Positions 42,373-50,706 of a stretch of DNA of 64,000 nucleotides are shown here, one piece after another; within the stretch, counting starts at the first letter, position 1; each line of letters begins with the position of its first letter. The notes under the pieces were generated by a model. That model was not told the DNA's origin. It ran no database searches and saw nothing but the letters and a program-made list of their open reading frames with translations. The stretch spans positions 1-64,000 of the forward strand of contig CALMAI010000023.1 in NCBI GenBank assembly GCA_937858825.1, written 5' to 3'. Position numbers and translations under genes: made by a program. The stretch comes from an uncultured Candidatus Peregrinibacteria bacterium (GTDB lineage Bacteria; Patescibacteriota; Gracilibacteria; UBA1369).

Positions 42373-42909
42373 ATGAGTTCAAAAAACGGTGTTATCGGCG
42401 CCATCATAACTGTAGTTATTGGAGGGGCCGCTTACACAATAAATCAAACAGATCTCGTCAATAATTTTGCGGCAGATTCAGGACTATCGCAGGAACAAGC
42501 ACAAGACTACATTGATAACATGAGCGATGAAGATTTTGCGTCATTTACCGAAATTGGTAGCGATTTCTTGGATGACGGGGAAATCATCAATGGAATTGTC
42601 GCCGATATGGACTGCGCAAATGACGAATATGAATGGGAATCACCGATGTTAACCTGCGAAGAAGGTAAGAGTCAGCTTGAAAAAATTGCAAATGACTCAA
42701 TCGCATTAGGAGACGCATACATAAAACTCGATGACGAATCAGCTTCAGAAGCAGATATCAAAAACACAATCTCACTGATATCAGTTGTAAATGACGACTA
42801 CGATTTAGAGATCGTCAGCTATTTTCTCGACTTTGATGTCATCGACGAAACGAAAAAATCAGGCTCATACAACAAAGCTCTCTTAGAAGCGGCGCTCGAT
42901 AGCGAATAA
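42373..42909 (+). CDS. Hypothetical membrane-anchored acidic protein
   Basis: 178 residues, no family recognised. A short N-terminal helix (about 6-22, GVIGAIITVVIGGAAYTI) may anchor or export it. The rest is acidic and mostly helical (SGLSQEQAQDYIDNMSDEDFASFTEIGSDFLDDGEIING), with two Cys (MDCAND, LTCEEGKS) about 18 residues apart. It converges on the GNAT gene with no gap (stop codons adjoin). Confidence 0.5.
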   Translation: MSSKNGVIGAIITVVIGGAAYTINQTDLVNNFAADSGLSQEQAQDYIDNMSDEDFASFTEIGSDFLDDGEIINGIVADMDCANDEYEWESPMLTCEEGKSQLEKIANDSIALGDAYIKLDDESASEADIKNTISLISVVNDDYDLEIVSYFLDFDVIDETKKSGSYNKALLEAALDSE

Positions 42910-43380
42910 TCAAGCCAGCTCCTTCACAAAAAATTTATCGGCCCAGCGGGTTTCCAAAGGGAAATCCTCTTTGCCGATCTCTTCATATCCATGTGTCCGG
43001 TAAAACTCAAGCGCATCCTTAAAAGCATGGAAAGAGGTTGCGTACGCCTTCTTATACGGCAAATCTTTCAAATACTCCGCGCGATGATGCCAAAGTTTAC
43101 TCCCCCACCCCTGCCCGCGATACTCCTTCTTCACATAAAAACGTGAAAAATAACAGGAATCTTCGGAAAGCTTATGGAGGCCAATCGTTCCCACAACCTG
43201 GCCATCATCCTCCAACACCCACAAACCTCCGCCATTCGAAAAATCAAAATAAGCCGGAATATCTTTTAAATCCGGCTCCTGCCCAACATCCTCCTGAATC
43301 CCATACTCATCCAAAACCTCTTGAATGAGCGCTACAATCTGCGAATCATCCTCTTCACCATATGGACGGATTCTGATCAT
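42910..43380 (-). CDS. GNAT family N-acetyltransferase
   Basis: 156 residues. GNAT motif A is CYFSRFYVKKEYRGQGWGSKLWHH, with the acetyl-CoA loop R-G-Q-G-W-G, after the IRIRPYGEEDDSQIVALIQEVLDEYG start and VGTIGLHKL strand. Motif B is ALEFYRTHGYEEIGKEDFP. The acceptor is unknown. Its first codon overlaps the end of gmk by four bases, so it is coupled to it. Confidence 0.93.
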   Translation of the reverse strand: MIRIRPYGEEDDSQIVALIQEVLDEYGIQEDVGQEPDLKDIPAYFDFSNGGGLWVLEDDGQVVGTIGLHKLSEDSCYFSRFYVKKEYRGQGWGSKLWHHRAEYLKDLPYKKAYATSFHAFKDALEFYRTHGYEEIGKEDFPLETRWADKFFVKELA

Positions 43381-43988
43381 AGATTTTCAGGATCAATGCC
43401 AGCTTTTTCCATTTCTTCGACGACGATCGCGTTCACATCATCAACACATTTCTGAATTTGATCCTGCAGACTCCAGACCTGATAGTCGAAATCGTCAGCA
43501 AGATCCATTTCTCTTTCCGCGCTCTTCATCCGCCTTTTCACCTCCTCTTCCGGAAGCTCTCCACGATGAGCAATTCGCTGCATTAACTCCTCCTTGTTTT
43601 TCGCCTTAATAAAGATTGTCACCAGGTTTTCCGCAGGAACCACCTCTTTCATAGAGTGCGCCCCCTGAACGTCCACTTCACGAACAATCACTTTCCCCTG
43701 CTTCAAGCCATCCATAATCGGCTTTTTAAGGGTTCCATAATAGTTCGTCTCATGCACGCGCGCGTATTCCAGGAAATCCCCATCCTCAATCCCCTGTTCA
43801 AACTGCTCTTTCGAGATAAAATGATACACCTCCCCATCTTTTTCGCCTGGACGTGGATCCCGGGTTGTATGTGAAATCGGATATTCAAACTGCGGATACA
43901 TCTTTTTAAGACTTCGGATAACGGTCCCTTTTCCCACGCCGGAAGGTCCAGAAATGATGATCAATAAGCCTTTAAGTTCGTTTTGCAT
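43377..43988 (-). CDS. gmk: Guanylate kinase
   Basis: 203 residues from ATG 43988 (MQNELKGLLIIISGPSGVGKGTV), a typical gmk start; an extension to 44045 enters the ncRNA promoter side and is unlikely. P-loop SGPSGVGKG, GMP-binding YPISHTTRDPRPGEKDGEVYHFISKEQFEQGIEDGDFLEYARVHETNYYGT, then VREVDVQGAHSMKE and RGELPEEEVKRRM. It makes GDP from GMP. It overlaps the GNAT gene and is divergent from the structured RNA region. Confidence 0.96.
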   Translation of the reverse strand: MQNELKGLLIIISGPSGVGKGTVIRSLKKMYPQFEYPISHTTRDPRPGEKDGEVYHFISKEQFEQGIEDGDFLEYARVHETNYYGTLKKPIMDGLKQGKVIVREVDVQGAHSMKEVVPAENLVTIFIKAKNKEELMQRIAHRGELPEEEVKRRMKSAEREMDLADDFDYQVWSLQDQIQKCVDDVNAIVVEEMEKAGIDPENL

Positions 43989-44061
43989 AATAAATAAAAA
44001 TTGAAGCGGGCCCATTATAACAAAAAGCATCTTCAGAGTCTTCACGAAAGGCCTTCCCCGT

Positions 44062-44423
44062 GCTATAATACATGGATCTCTACTTTTCGAAACGGCCCCC
44101 GATCACGGCCCACCTTCGCACTGTGTGTGCGACAAAAATCAAAAACACACGAAACAAAAATAAGTTCACTTCTTCCTTCACCGGAAGAGAAACAAAACAA
44201 AAAACAAAAAAGGACCGTGGTGTATAAGGTCCGAAAAAATCTCACCGAAGGACAGTAGAGACACAGCTTTTCACACCGTGAAAGGCGGTAATAGGACACA
44301 TGATCGCAATCCTGTTACTCTTGCTCCCTGATCTTCTATCCTCCGGGCTTCTAAAGCACCAGATAGGATGTGGTCAGAGAGTCCCGAGGCGCCAGCTCAA
44401 TTCATTCGCTGGCGCCTCTTTCC
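44062..44423 (+). ncRNA. Unassigned structured RNA of about 310-350 nt
   Basis: An extended -10 element TGCTATAAT (44061-44069) lies five bases before GGATCTCT (44074-44081), which pairs with AGAGAGTCC (44376-44384) with one bulge, so the transcript's 5' and 3' ends are joined. A terminator follows at once. Inside are hairpins CGCAC/GTGCG, TTCC/GGAA, and GGACC/GGTCC (44212-44232), plus an A-rich linker. No open frame looks coding. The segment GTGAAAGGCGGTAATAGG is faintly like the RNase P RNA CRII/III region, and the length fits, but the P4 signatures are not seen. It lies between gmk and ssb. Confidence 0.6.
44386..44423 (+). terminator. Rho-independent terminator of the unassigned RNA
   Basis: GAGGCGCCAGC (44386-44396) and GCTGGCGCCTC (44408-44418) form a perfect 11-base stem with an 11-base loop, followed by TTTCCT. 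It could also slow ssb transcripts on the minus strand but lies downstream of ssb there as well. Confidence 0.85.
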
Positions 44424-44434
44424 TAATATATTAA

Positions 44435-44908
44435 TTAAAACGGCAGGTCATCAACCGGCACCTCACCTTCTGTTGGAGTTGTCATATCAACACCTTCCTG
44501 AACAGATGATTCAGGCTGTGATTGCTGAAGACCACCATGCTCAGCCTGATTTCCATACGATTGTCCTCCCTGAAAATCACCCTTTCTATCGAGCATAATC
44601 ATGTTTTCAGCAACAATTTCAGTCCGATATTTCTTGGTCCCATCTTCAGCTTCCCATTCCCGGGTCTGAATACGACCTTCAATATACACTTTCATTCCCT
44701 TCTTCAGGTACTGACCGCAAATTTCAGCCAGTTTTCGCCAGGCAACAATATTATGAAACTCAGCCTTATCCTGCTTTTGACCACTTTGATCAGTCCAGCT
44801 CATATTGGTCGCCATTCCAAAAGAAGCAACAGCTGCCCCACCAGGAATCTGTCGAACCTCCGGGTCACGGGTCAAATTTCCAATAAGCTGTACTTTATTT
44901 AAAGACAT
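44435..44908 (-). CDS. ssb: Single-stranded DNA-binding protein
   Basis: 157 residues from ATG 44908 (MSLNKVQLIGNLTRDPEVRQIPGG); an ATG two codons earlier (44914) is also possible. The OB fold has VASFGMATNMSW, EFHNIVAWRKLAEICGQYLKKGMKVYIEGRIQTREWEAEDGTKKYRTEIVAENMIML. A Gln/Gly-rich linker leads to the acidic tip VDDLPF, the conserved docking peptide for replication and repair partners. It stands after a divergent small membrane protein and before the structured RNA. Confidence 0.96.
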   Translation of the reverse strand: MSLNKVQLIGNLTRDPEVRQIPGGAAVASFGMATNMSWTDQSGQKQDKAEFHNIVAWRKLAEICGQYLKKGMKVYIEGRIQTREWEAEDGTKKYRTEIVAENMIMLDRKGDFQGGQSYGNQAEHGGLQQSQPESSVQEGVDMTTPTEGEVPVDDLPF

Positions 44909-44968
44909 TGCCATAAGCCAATTTAAGTTAAACATTACTCCAGTAGTAGCCGCATAATACGCACTCCC

Positions 44969-45157
44969 CTAGAGCACGTCCACCTCCGACTCCAATCTGC
45001 AATTGACATCAGGCATGACTTGCAGCCCAGATTTATTCAACTCAATTTGCTCATATTGACCAAAGAAATAACCAAATCCAAAGCTCAATCCCAAAAACAC
45101 AAAAATACCAGCCACTCCCATCATCACGTCTGTCTTGAGCAAAGTAATCTTTTTCAT
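44969..45157 (-). CDS. Small single-helix membrane protein
   Basis: 62 residues from ATG 45157 (MKKITLLKTDVMMGVAGIFVFLGLSFGFGYFFGQYEQIELN); a longer frame to 45295 lies antisense within the methyltransferase gene and is rejected. One helix (about 10-31) of the type with many Gly and Phe, then a short outside tail ending MPDVNCRLESEVDVL. Unknown family. Divergent from the methyltransferase gene by 12 bases and 33 bases upstream of ssb's longer start region. Confidence 0.45.
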   Translation of the reverse strand: MKKITLLKTDVMMGVAGIFVFLGLSFGFGYFFGQYEQIELNKSGLQVMPDVNCRLESEVDVL

Positions 45158-45169
45158 TAAGGTACCATT

Positions 45170-46420
45170 ATGAATTTGTATGCTTTCATTCTTGGCCGCA
45201 AACATCTGCTCTCTACAGCAGAGCTCCTTCATGTCCTGAATCCGAAGGATCACATTGTCGACATAACCCATGAAGCCCTCATTGTCGATCTCCACGAACC
45301 GCTCAAGGAGCCGCAGGAAAGTCTTAACCGCTTAGGCGGGACCATTAAAATTGCAAAAATTTTTAGTGAACTTTCCCTCAGCCAATCAGACTTTGCATCT
45401 CCCATCAGTGAACACCTTATTCGACTGTTCAGTGACCGCGACACCAAGCTCTCCTACGGCTTGAGCATGTACAATTTCTCACATGGATATGATCGGCAGA
45501 TAAAAAATGCGTTAATGAAAATAAAAAAATCACTTAAATCCGAGGAAATCAAAAGCCGTTTCATCAACAAAAATTTCAAAAACGTCAAAAATGCCGCTAT
45601 TGCCGGAGAAAAACTGCTAGAAGATGGCATCGACCTCAATATCATCAATGGAACACACAACACCTACATCGCTGAAACGGTCGCTCTCCAGGACTTTGAA
45701 TCATACAGTCATCGAGACTACGATCGTCCGGCCCGTGACGCAAAACTCGGCATGTTGCCGCCAAAACTCGCCCAAATGATGATTAATCTGGCTGGCTTCA
45801 CCAAACTCTCAGATCAACCCCAAAGCGCATCAACCCTCTACGATCCTTTTTGCGGAATGGGAACAGTCTTGACCGAAGCCCTCCTACTCAAATTTCATGT
45901 TGTCGGATCCGACATCAACAGCGAGGTACTTGAAGGAGCAAGCCAGAACATTGATTGGCATATTCAAGAATTCTCGGACATCAATCCATCACAACTTGCC
46001 CAGCCACTCTTTCCTAAAGATGCCACTACATTAGAATCAAAAGACCTTCCCCAACTCCCGGACTGCATTGTCACTGAATCATACCTGGGGCCGCCACAAA
46101 AGCATCTCCCCGATCCAAAAATCATGAAAAAGAACTTCCAGCACATCCAGGAAACCCTCATTCGATTCTTCCGCAATGCCCATCCTCTAATAAAACCCCA
46201 TACACCAATCATCATCAGCTTTGCCGCATACCGCGACAAGAATCGCATCCACACCATGGACCAGCTCCCCGAACAGATTAAAAACCTTGGATACAAAATC
46301 GAACCACTCATCTCCAAGGATATTGCAGCCCGGCATAATCTAAAATCGGAGCAATCGCTTCTCTACGACCGCCCCGATCAAATTGTTGGAAGACAAATCT
46401 GGAAATTTGTACGAAACTAG
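45170..46420 (+). CDS. Trm11/THUMP-like RNA or DNA methyltransferase
   Basis: 416 residues. An N-terminal THUMP-like part (MNLYAFILGRKHLLSTAELLHVL...) precedes a Rossmann methyltransferase. Motif I is LYDPFCGMGTVLTEALLLKFHVVGSDINSEVLEGASQNI, typical of Trm11 (tRNA guanosine-10 N2-methyltransferase). The catalytic position, normally (D/N)PPY, reads TESYLGPP here, so the tetrad is altered. The end of the protein (SLLYDRPDQIVGRQIWKF) fits this group. Probably a tRNA-modifying enzyme, target not certain. Its stop overlaps the convergent gene's stop by four bases. Confidence 0.82.
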   Translation: MNLYAFILGRKHLLSTAELLHVLNPKDHIVDITHEALIVDLHEPLKEPQESLNRLGGTIKIAKIFSELSLSQSDFASPISEHLIRLFSDRDTKLSYGLSMYNFSHGYDRQIKNALMKIKKSLKSEEIKSRFINKNFKNVKNAAIAGEKLLEDGIDLNIINGTHNTYIAETVALQDFESYSHRDYDRPARDAKLGMLPPKLAQMMINLAGFTKLSDQPQSASTLYDPFCGMGTVLTEALLLKFHVVGSDINSEVLEGASQNIDWHIQEFSDINPSQLAQPLFPKDATTLESKDLPQLPDCIVTESYLGPPQKHLPDPKIMKKNFQHIQETLIRFFRNAHPLIKPHTPIIISFAAYRDKNRIHTMDQLPEQIKNLGYKIEPLISKDIAARHNLKSEQSLLYDRPDQIVGRQIWKFVRN

Positions 46421-47313
46421 AACTTAAACCAGCCAGCCACCTTCTTCGCTACCGATCCAAGCTTGCCAAAGAGTCCTTTTGGCTGCTCTTCTTTTTTAGG
46501 CGTTGAAACCCATGGACTTTGAACAGGTGCATCCTGTTGGGTCTGTGGCTGCTTTCCTTCTTCACGGACTTTCGCAATTTGGGCATTTCTTGTAAAAGCT
46601 CCGGCATAACGTTCATCAGGATCAACTCCCATGGCATCAATCTGCTGCTGAACAACATTTAGTTGCCCTTTAATGTCATTCATAACATTTTCCACTCGGA
46701 CATCACCCTTTTCCCTCTGCATACTGGTATAGGCAAGATTTTTATGATGCTCCAGAGCTTCAGCATTCAAACGAACACGCAATTCACGCTGCTGCGAAAG
46801 CGACATTCCATGTGTCAGATAAAACTTCCTCCAATCCTCAATATGAGCTGTAACCTCTGCACCAACACCCAAAAGTTCAGCCGTTGTTCCTAAACCATAA
46901 CTCAAAGCCGCACAAATACGATTCCAGTCAGCTCCATCTTTTTGAAGCTTTTGCCAGTCGGCACGGACCAATGACTCAATAGCTGCATCAAAAGTTGCAT
47001 TAAGCGCCGAACCCATTTTTCCACCTTCTCTCAGGTCATGCATGTTGTCCTGGACATAATCAAGATTCTCCAAAAAAGATTTCAAAACACTTTGATTTCC
47101 GGCTTTTGTCGCAAACACATCAAACGCTTCATGAAGCTCCAGATCACGAAGTTCCTTTTTGGCAAGAACATAAAGACCAGTTGTCTCACTTGATTCATTG
47201 ATAGCCTCAGGTGAACTTGGCCGTGTAAGTCGATCAAAAAATTCTTGATCATAAACACGGGTTTCCAGATCCAAATTGTCCAAATTTTTGGCTGCATCTA
47301 CACGCATATTCAT
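46417..47313 (-). CDS. Hypothetical helical protein with C-terminal amphipathic helix
   Basis: 298 residues, no known family. Mostly helical, with a coiled-coil-like stretch at about 165-230. The C-terminus after a Gln/Pro linker (QPQTQQDAPVQSPWVSTPKKEEQPKG) is LFGKLGSVAKKVAGWFKF, an amphipathic cationic helix suited to membrane contact. Met1 and Met3 can both be starts. Base use matches core genes, so a lineage-specific conserved protein is likely. Confidence 0.5.
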   Translation of the reverse strand: MNMRVDAAKNLDNLDLETRVYDQEFFDRLTRPSSPEAINESSETTGLYVLAKKELRDLELHEAFDVFATKAGNQSVLKSFLENLDYVQDNMHDLREGGKMGSALNATFDAAIESLVRADWQKLQKDGADWNRICAALSYGLGTTAELLGVGAEVTAHIEDWRKFYLTHGMSLSQQRELRVRLNAEALEHHKNLAYTSMQREKGDVRVENVMNDIKGQLNVVQQQIDAMGVDPDERYAGAFTRNAQIAKVREEGKQPQTQQDAPVQSPWVSTPKKEEQPKGLFGKLGSVAKKVAGWFKF

Positions 47314-47440
47314 AATTTGTGTTGATTATGATAGGATGCCAAATTAACACATTAATAGCATATTGTCAAGTCTTATCGTTCACTTTTTTGTCAGAGATCA
47401 ATAAAACTTAAATTTTGGCAATCTATTACAAAAAAAATGA

Positions 47441-47469
47441 TTGAAAAAGCATCACCGCTTGGCTATAGT
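47441..47469 (+). promoter_or_regulatory. Promoter of tRNA-Asn
   Basis: TTGAAA (47441-47446), a 17-base spacer and TATAGT (47464-47469) form a near-consensus sigma-70-type promoter about 70 bases before the tRNA. A second TATAAT at about 47502 could also serve. Confidence 0.65.
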
Positions 47470-47537
47470 ACCTCTTGCTTTTAAAGCGGAGATAAAAAGT
47501 CTATAATTTTTTCTCCTGTCGATTTACAAGTAGATGA

Positions 47538-47612
47538 TCCCCTGTAGCTCAGTGGTAGAGCAACCGGCTGTTAACCGGTAGGTCACTGGTTCGAATCCAG
47601 TCGGGGGAGCCA
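47538..47612 (+). tRNA. tRNA-Asn (anticodon GTT)
   Basis: 75-base cloverleaf. Acceptor TCCCCTG/CGGGGGA, D arm AGCTCAGTGGTAGAGCA, anticodon stem ACCGG/CCGGT with loop CTGTTAA (anticodon GTT), T arm CACTGG-TTCGAAT-CCAGTC. Discriminator G and an encoded CCA at the 3' end. Confidence 0.97.
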
Positions 47613-47628
47613 TTTTTCGTTTTTGAAA

Positions 47629-47646
47629 TCCGTTTTCGAAAACGGA
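47629..47646. repeat. Perfect 18-base palindrome after tRNA-Asn
   Basis: TCCGTTTTCGAAAACGGA is its own reverse complement. It lies 17 bases past the tRNA and 20 bases from the end of the convergent lipoprotein gene. T-rich sequence (TTTTTCGTTTTTG) lies before it on plus; it may help end transcription from either side, though it lacks a classical trailing U run. Confidence 0.5.
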
Positions 47647-47666
47647 AAGCAGACACAGCTTTAAAT

Positions 47667-48548
47667 CTAAGCGCTGCCGTTCACCATAAAATCACTACAC
47701 TCCCCGGCATCAATATCGACCTTCACATTAAAAAAACTGTTGCCGCCATCATCAACGGCAATAATGCGCTTCTTCCAATCTTTGAAAGTCAGGGGTTCAT
47801 TATCAATAAAGAAATTCATCCACACCATCTTGTGGCCATCTTGAACAAATCCAACATACTGACGCTTATAAGAACCAATTTTTTTCTGAATATCAGCAAG
47901 ATTTTCATCTTTTAAAGATGAATCCGCCAAACATTGAGAAAAAATCCCTTCAGCCTTCTGAACATCCTGAATTGTTGGGGTAAAGAGTTCCTCCCTGCCC
48001 ACCCAAATTTCATTTCCAAGCTGGTGAGGGAAAATAACCCCCAAAGGATTTTCAACTTCAATCACGGGATATGCCGGCAAAGTACTTTCAACAATAAAAG
48101 TCACCCGATAATCAGTTTTCGCAATCTCTTCAAAGCTTTTTCCTTTTGCAGGTTCAACTGAAACAAAATTGAGAGCATATTCGGGAGTAAGATCTTTTGA
48201 ATTATGAAGATTCATTGGAAGCATCAGATCTTCTTTCCCTTTCTCTGAAACTTTCAGAGTAACACCAACCGTTCCCTTACTGTCACAAACAACATCAGAC
48301 GCACAACGAGAATCTTTGTGAACATCCAAAAAATAGAGATCCAAGCCAAGATCACTTATTTGAGCGGTTTGACCAATTTGCAAAGTAAAACTTTTCTCAA
48401 CTGCAACATCAACAACCCCTGAAGGATCGCTCGTCCGTTGAGAAATATCCAAAGAACCCATATCGTTACCATTTTCAGAAGGCATACAAGCAGTTAAAGA
48501 AAAAAGAATACTTAACCCAAAAACAAATTGTAAAACTGTATTTTTCAT
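47667..48548 (-). CDS. Predicted lipoprotein of unknown function
   Basis: 293 residues from ATG 48548 (MKNTVLQFVFGLSILFSLTACMPSENG). The lipobox SLTAC gives lipid-modified Cys21, so it is a lipoprotein. The mature part has a beta-rich first domain (FTLQIGQTAQISDLGLDLYFLDVHKDSRCASDVVCDSKGTVGVTLKV), resembling the small DUF4377/'CsgG-neighbour'-type beta domains only loosely, and a second part (GIFSQCLADSSLKDENLADIQKKIGSYKRQYVGFVQDGHKMVWMNFF). Function unknown. It precedes no other gene in the same transcript. Confidence 0.65.
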   Translation of the reverse strand: MKNTVLQFVFGLSILFSLTACMPSENGNDMGSLDISQRTSDPSGVVDVAVEKSFTLQIGQTAQISDLGLDLYFLDVHKDSRCASDVVCDSKGTVGVTLKVSEKGKEDLMLPMNLHNSKDLTPEYALNFVSVEPAKGKSFEEIAKTDYRVTFIVESTLPAYPVIEVENPLGVIFPHQLGNEIWVGREELFTPTIQDVQKAEGIFSQCLADSSLKDENLADIQKKIGSYKRQYVGFVQDGHKMVWMNFFIDNEPLTFKDWKKRIIAVDDGGNSFFNVKVDIDAGECSDFMVNGSA

Positions 48549-48584
48549 TGTCAAAAGATTCAAAAAATAATATAAGTCCAGGCC

Positions 48585-49385
48585 CTATCCACCATACCAC
48601 TCCAACAGTTCGTTCTTTCGCTTCTGGAACTGTTTTTTACCAAAATCATAACTCTTGGACAAGTCAGTAATATTCCAAAGAGACATAAAACGACTCTTAA
48701 ACTCCAGATCAAAGACAAACAATCGCTCGTCCTCCTCATAAATTCTATGGAAAGCGTTATCCATCATCAGCTCCAAAGACCTGGAAACAATAGCAATCGA
48801 CGAGTTCAGTTCCGATTTATCTCCACCAGCCACGCTCAAATTAACAGCAACAACCCTATCAATCTTGTGTTCAAAAAGAATATCATACGGCAGGTTGTCT
48901 AAAACCCCGCCATCAACAAGAACCTTATTCCCCTTTTGAAAAGGAGGAAAAACTCCAGGATAAGCAGAAGAAGCAAGTAAAGCGTCAACAATCTTCCCCT
49001 TTCTCATATAATCAATCTTTCCAGTCACAAGATCGGTCACCGCAACAAAAAGAGGGATTTTTGTATCCTCAAACGTTGCGTCTTCAAATTTTTCCTGCAG
49101 ATACTCTTTATATCTCTCCCCTTTTATAAGAGATTCCCGATTTCCGATTGTAAAGTCCGCAAACTTAAGCCAGTCAATTTTCCCAAAACCTTCAAGCTCC
49201 TTCCGTAAACTCTCCACCTCGCCAAAAAGGGCAAAATAAGCTCCAATAATGGCACCGGCGCTCGCCCCCGAAACAGCATCAAAAGAAATACCGGAGTCCA
49301 AAAGCTCCTCCACAATAGCAAACGACCCAAAAGCCTTCGCCCCGCCACCTCCAAGGGTTAACCCGGTTGTTCTATCTTGAGACAT
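48585..49385 (-). CDS. Patatin-like phospholipase (RssA/NTE-type)
   Basis: 266 residues. Oxyanion hole GGGGAKAFG near the start, nucleophile Ser42 in GASAG, and catalytic Asp158 in VDGG with the following VLDNLPYDI. The catalytic dyad is complete. The family hydrolyses lipids or lysophospholipids in the cytosol or at the membrane. The end FGKKQFQKRKNELLEWYGG is short. Stand-alone, between the lipoprotein and YjdM genes on the same strand. Confidence 0.93.
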   Translation of the reverse strand: MSQDRTTGLTLGGGGAKAFGSFAIVEELLDSGISFDAVSGASAGAIIGAYFALFGEVESLRKELEGFGKIDWLKFADFTIGNRESLIKGERYKEYLQEKFEDATFEDTKIPLFVAVTDLVTGKIDYMRKGKIVDALLASSAYPGVFPPFQKGNKVLVDGGVLDNLPYDILFEHKIDRVVAVNLSVAGGDKSELNSSIAIVSRSLELMMDNAFHRIYEEDERLFVFDLEFKSRFMSLWNITDLSKSYDFGKKQFQKRKNELLEWYGG

Positions 49386-49403
49386 TTTTATGATGAATGA
49401 GTG

Positions 49404-49754
49404 CTACACCTTTTTCAAAAACTCAGTCCGCAAAACAATGGCCATGCCATCAACCTTACAATCAACCTCTTCAGGATTATCAGTAAGCCGGATTTTTGAA
49501 ACTTTGGTCCCCTGCTTAATCTTCTGGGAAGTCCCCCGCAGAGTCAGATCTTTAATCAAAACCACGCTGTCACCATCCTCCAAAACAGCACCATTACTAT
49601 CCTTTGCTACAGGCTTCTCCTCTTCTTTTCCATGAAGGCCATCGGAACATTCACATTCAACCATCATCTCCCATTGGTTTGGACATCCATCCTTTTCGCA
49701 GACGCCAATATCAGGAAGAGTCCCCATACACCCAGAACAAAAATAATGTTTCAT
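49404..49754 (-). CDS. yjdM: PhnA/YjdM family zinc-ribbon protein
   Basis: 116 residues. An N-terminal zinc ribbon (CSGC...CEKDGCPN and CECSDG) is followed by the PhnA domain: VAKDSNGAVLEDGDSVVLIKDLTLRGTSQKIKQGTKVSKIRLTDNPEEVDCKVDGMAIVLRTEFLKK. Despite the name (alkylphosphonate uptake), members are not required for phosphonate use; the role is unclear. Divergent from the epimerase gene; the gap carries two dyads. Confidence 0.93.
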   Translation of the reverse strand: MKHYFCSGCMGTLPDIGVCEKDGCPNQWEMMVECECSDGLHGKEEEKPVAKDSNGAVLEDGDSVVLIKDLTLRGTSQKIKQGTKVSKIRLTDNPEEVDCKVDGMAIVLRTEFLKKV

Positions 49755-49768
49755 AGATTTCTTTTATA

Positions 49769-49809
49769 ATACTCCCTGAGTATACAATAAAACATTTTGA
49801 GTTATACTC
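49769..49809. promoter_or_regulatory. Two related dyads in the divergent yjdM/epimerase gap
   Basis: ATACTC-CCT-GAGTAT (49769-49783) and GAGT-TAT-ACTC (49799-49809) share GAGTATA-type half-sites 20-30 bases apart, next to TATAAT-like hexamers for both genes. This layout suggests that one regulator controls both directions. No regulator gene is adjacent. Confidence 0.4.
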
Positions 49810-49815
49810 TTTAAT

Positions 49816-50706
49816 ATGAAAAAAGTCCTCATAACTGGCGGAACCGGATTTATCGGGAACAAACTCACCCGGCTTCTTCAGCTTAAAGGCTACAAAGTTA
49901 TTCTCCTCAGTCGACATAAACCAAAAGATCCAAAACTCCTTCACATAAAAGCCGACCTTGCAAAAGAGATACCATATGATCCGCTGTTGGAAGGTCTCTA
50001 TGGCGTGATTCATCTGGCCGGGAAAAACATTATTGGTCGATGGACCAGCAGCTTTAAAAAAGGAGTCTATAACAGCCGGATTGAGGGAACCAAAAACCTT
50101 GTCAATGCATTTCAAAAAGTGAAAAAGAAACCAAAAGTTTTTATTTCCGCATCTGCTATTGGATATTATGGCAACAGGAAAAATGACCTTCTAACCGAAA
50201 ATGATGGTCCCGGAAAAGATTTTTTGGCACATGTTTGCACTGATTGGGAAAAAGAGTCAGCCAAAACCATACCGATGGGTATGCGATGGGCGGCAGTTCG
50301 AACAGCCCTTGTCATAGGATCTCACGGCGGCATTATTCAAACGCTCAAACCACTTTTTAAATGGTTTGCAGGAGGCCCACTCGGAACAGGAAAACAGTAC
50401 TTCCCCTGGGTTCATATCAACGACCTTGCCCGAGCCTATTTATTCATTCTCGAAAACCGGATCGATGGGCCAATCAACGTTTGCGCGCCAGAAAAAATCA
50501 CCAACGAAGAGTTTTCAGCCGCCTTCGCAAAAAAGCTTCATCGCCCATCCTGGCTGAGAACCCGGAAATGGATGCTCCGCATAATTTTTGGAGATTTCAC
50601 CAATGCCATAATGGCAAGCCAGAGAGTATCTTCAAAAAAACTGGAATCCGCAGACTTTGTATTTGAATATCCAACTATAGAAAAAGCCCTTACCGAAGCA
50701 GTATGA
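49816..50706 (+). CDS. TIGR01777 family NAD(P)-binding epimerase
   Basis: 296 residues. Rossmann motif VLITGGTGFIGNKLTRLLQLKGYKV. The family blocks are GVIHLAGKNIIGRWTSSFKKGVYNSRIEGTKNLV, SASAIGYYGNRKND, AAVRTALVIG, and GGPLGTGKQYFPWVHINDLARAYLFILEN, matching the YfcH/SDR39U1 group. Substrate unknown. It is coupled to yaaA by a four-base overlap. Confidence 0.93.
   Translation: MKKVLITGGTGFIGNKLTRLLQLKGYKVILLSRHKPKDPKLLHIKADLAKEIPYDPLLEGLYGVIHLAGKNIIGRWTSSFKKGVYNSRIEGTKNLVNAFQKVKKKPKVFISASAIGYYGNRKNDLLTENDGPGKDFLAHVCTDWEKESAKTIPMGMRWAAVRTALVIGSHGGIIQTLKPLFKWFAGGPLGTGKQYFPWVHINDLARAYLFILENRIDGPINVCAPEKITNEEFSAAFAKKLHRPSWLRTRKWMLRIIFGDFTNAIMASQRVSSKKLESADFVFEYPTIEKALTEAV

Noticed and set aside
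44001-44299. Open frames over the structured RNA on both strands
   Set aside because: Low-complexity translations with no domain, lying across promoter and stem elements; treated as non-coding.
44062-44423. tmRNA or standard RNase P RNA
   Set aside because: No tRNA-like T arm with CCA end, no tag frame, and no P4 signature; only a faint resemblance near GTGAAAGGCGGTAATAGG, so no class is assigned.
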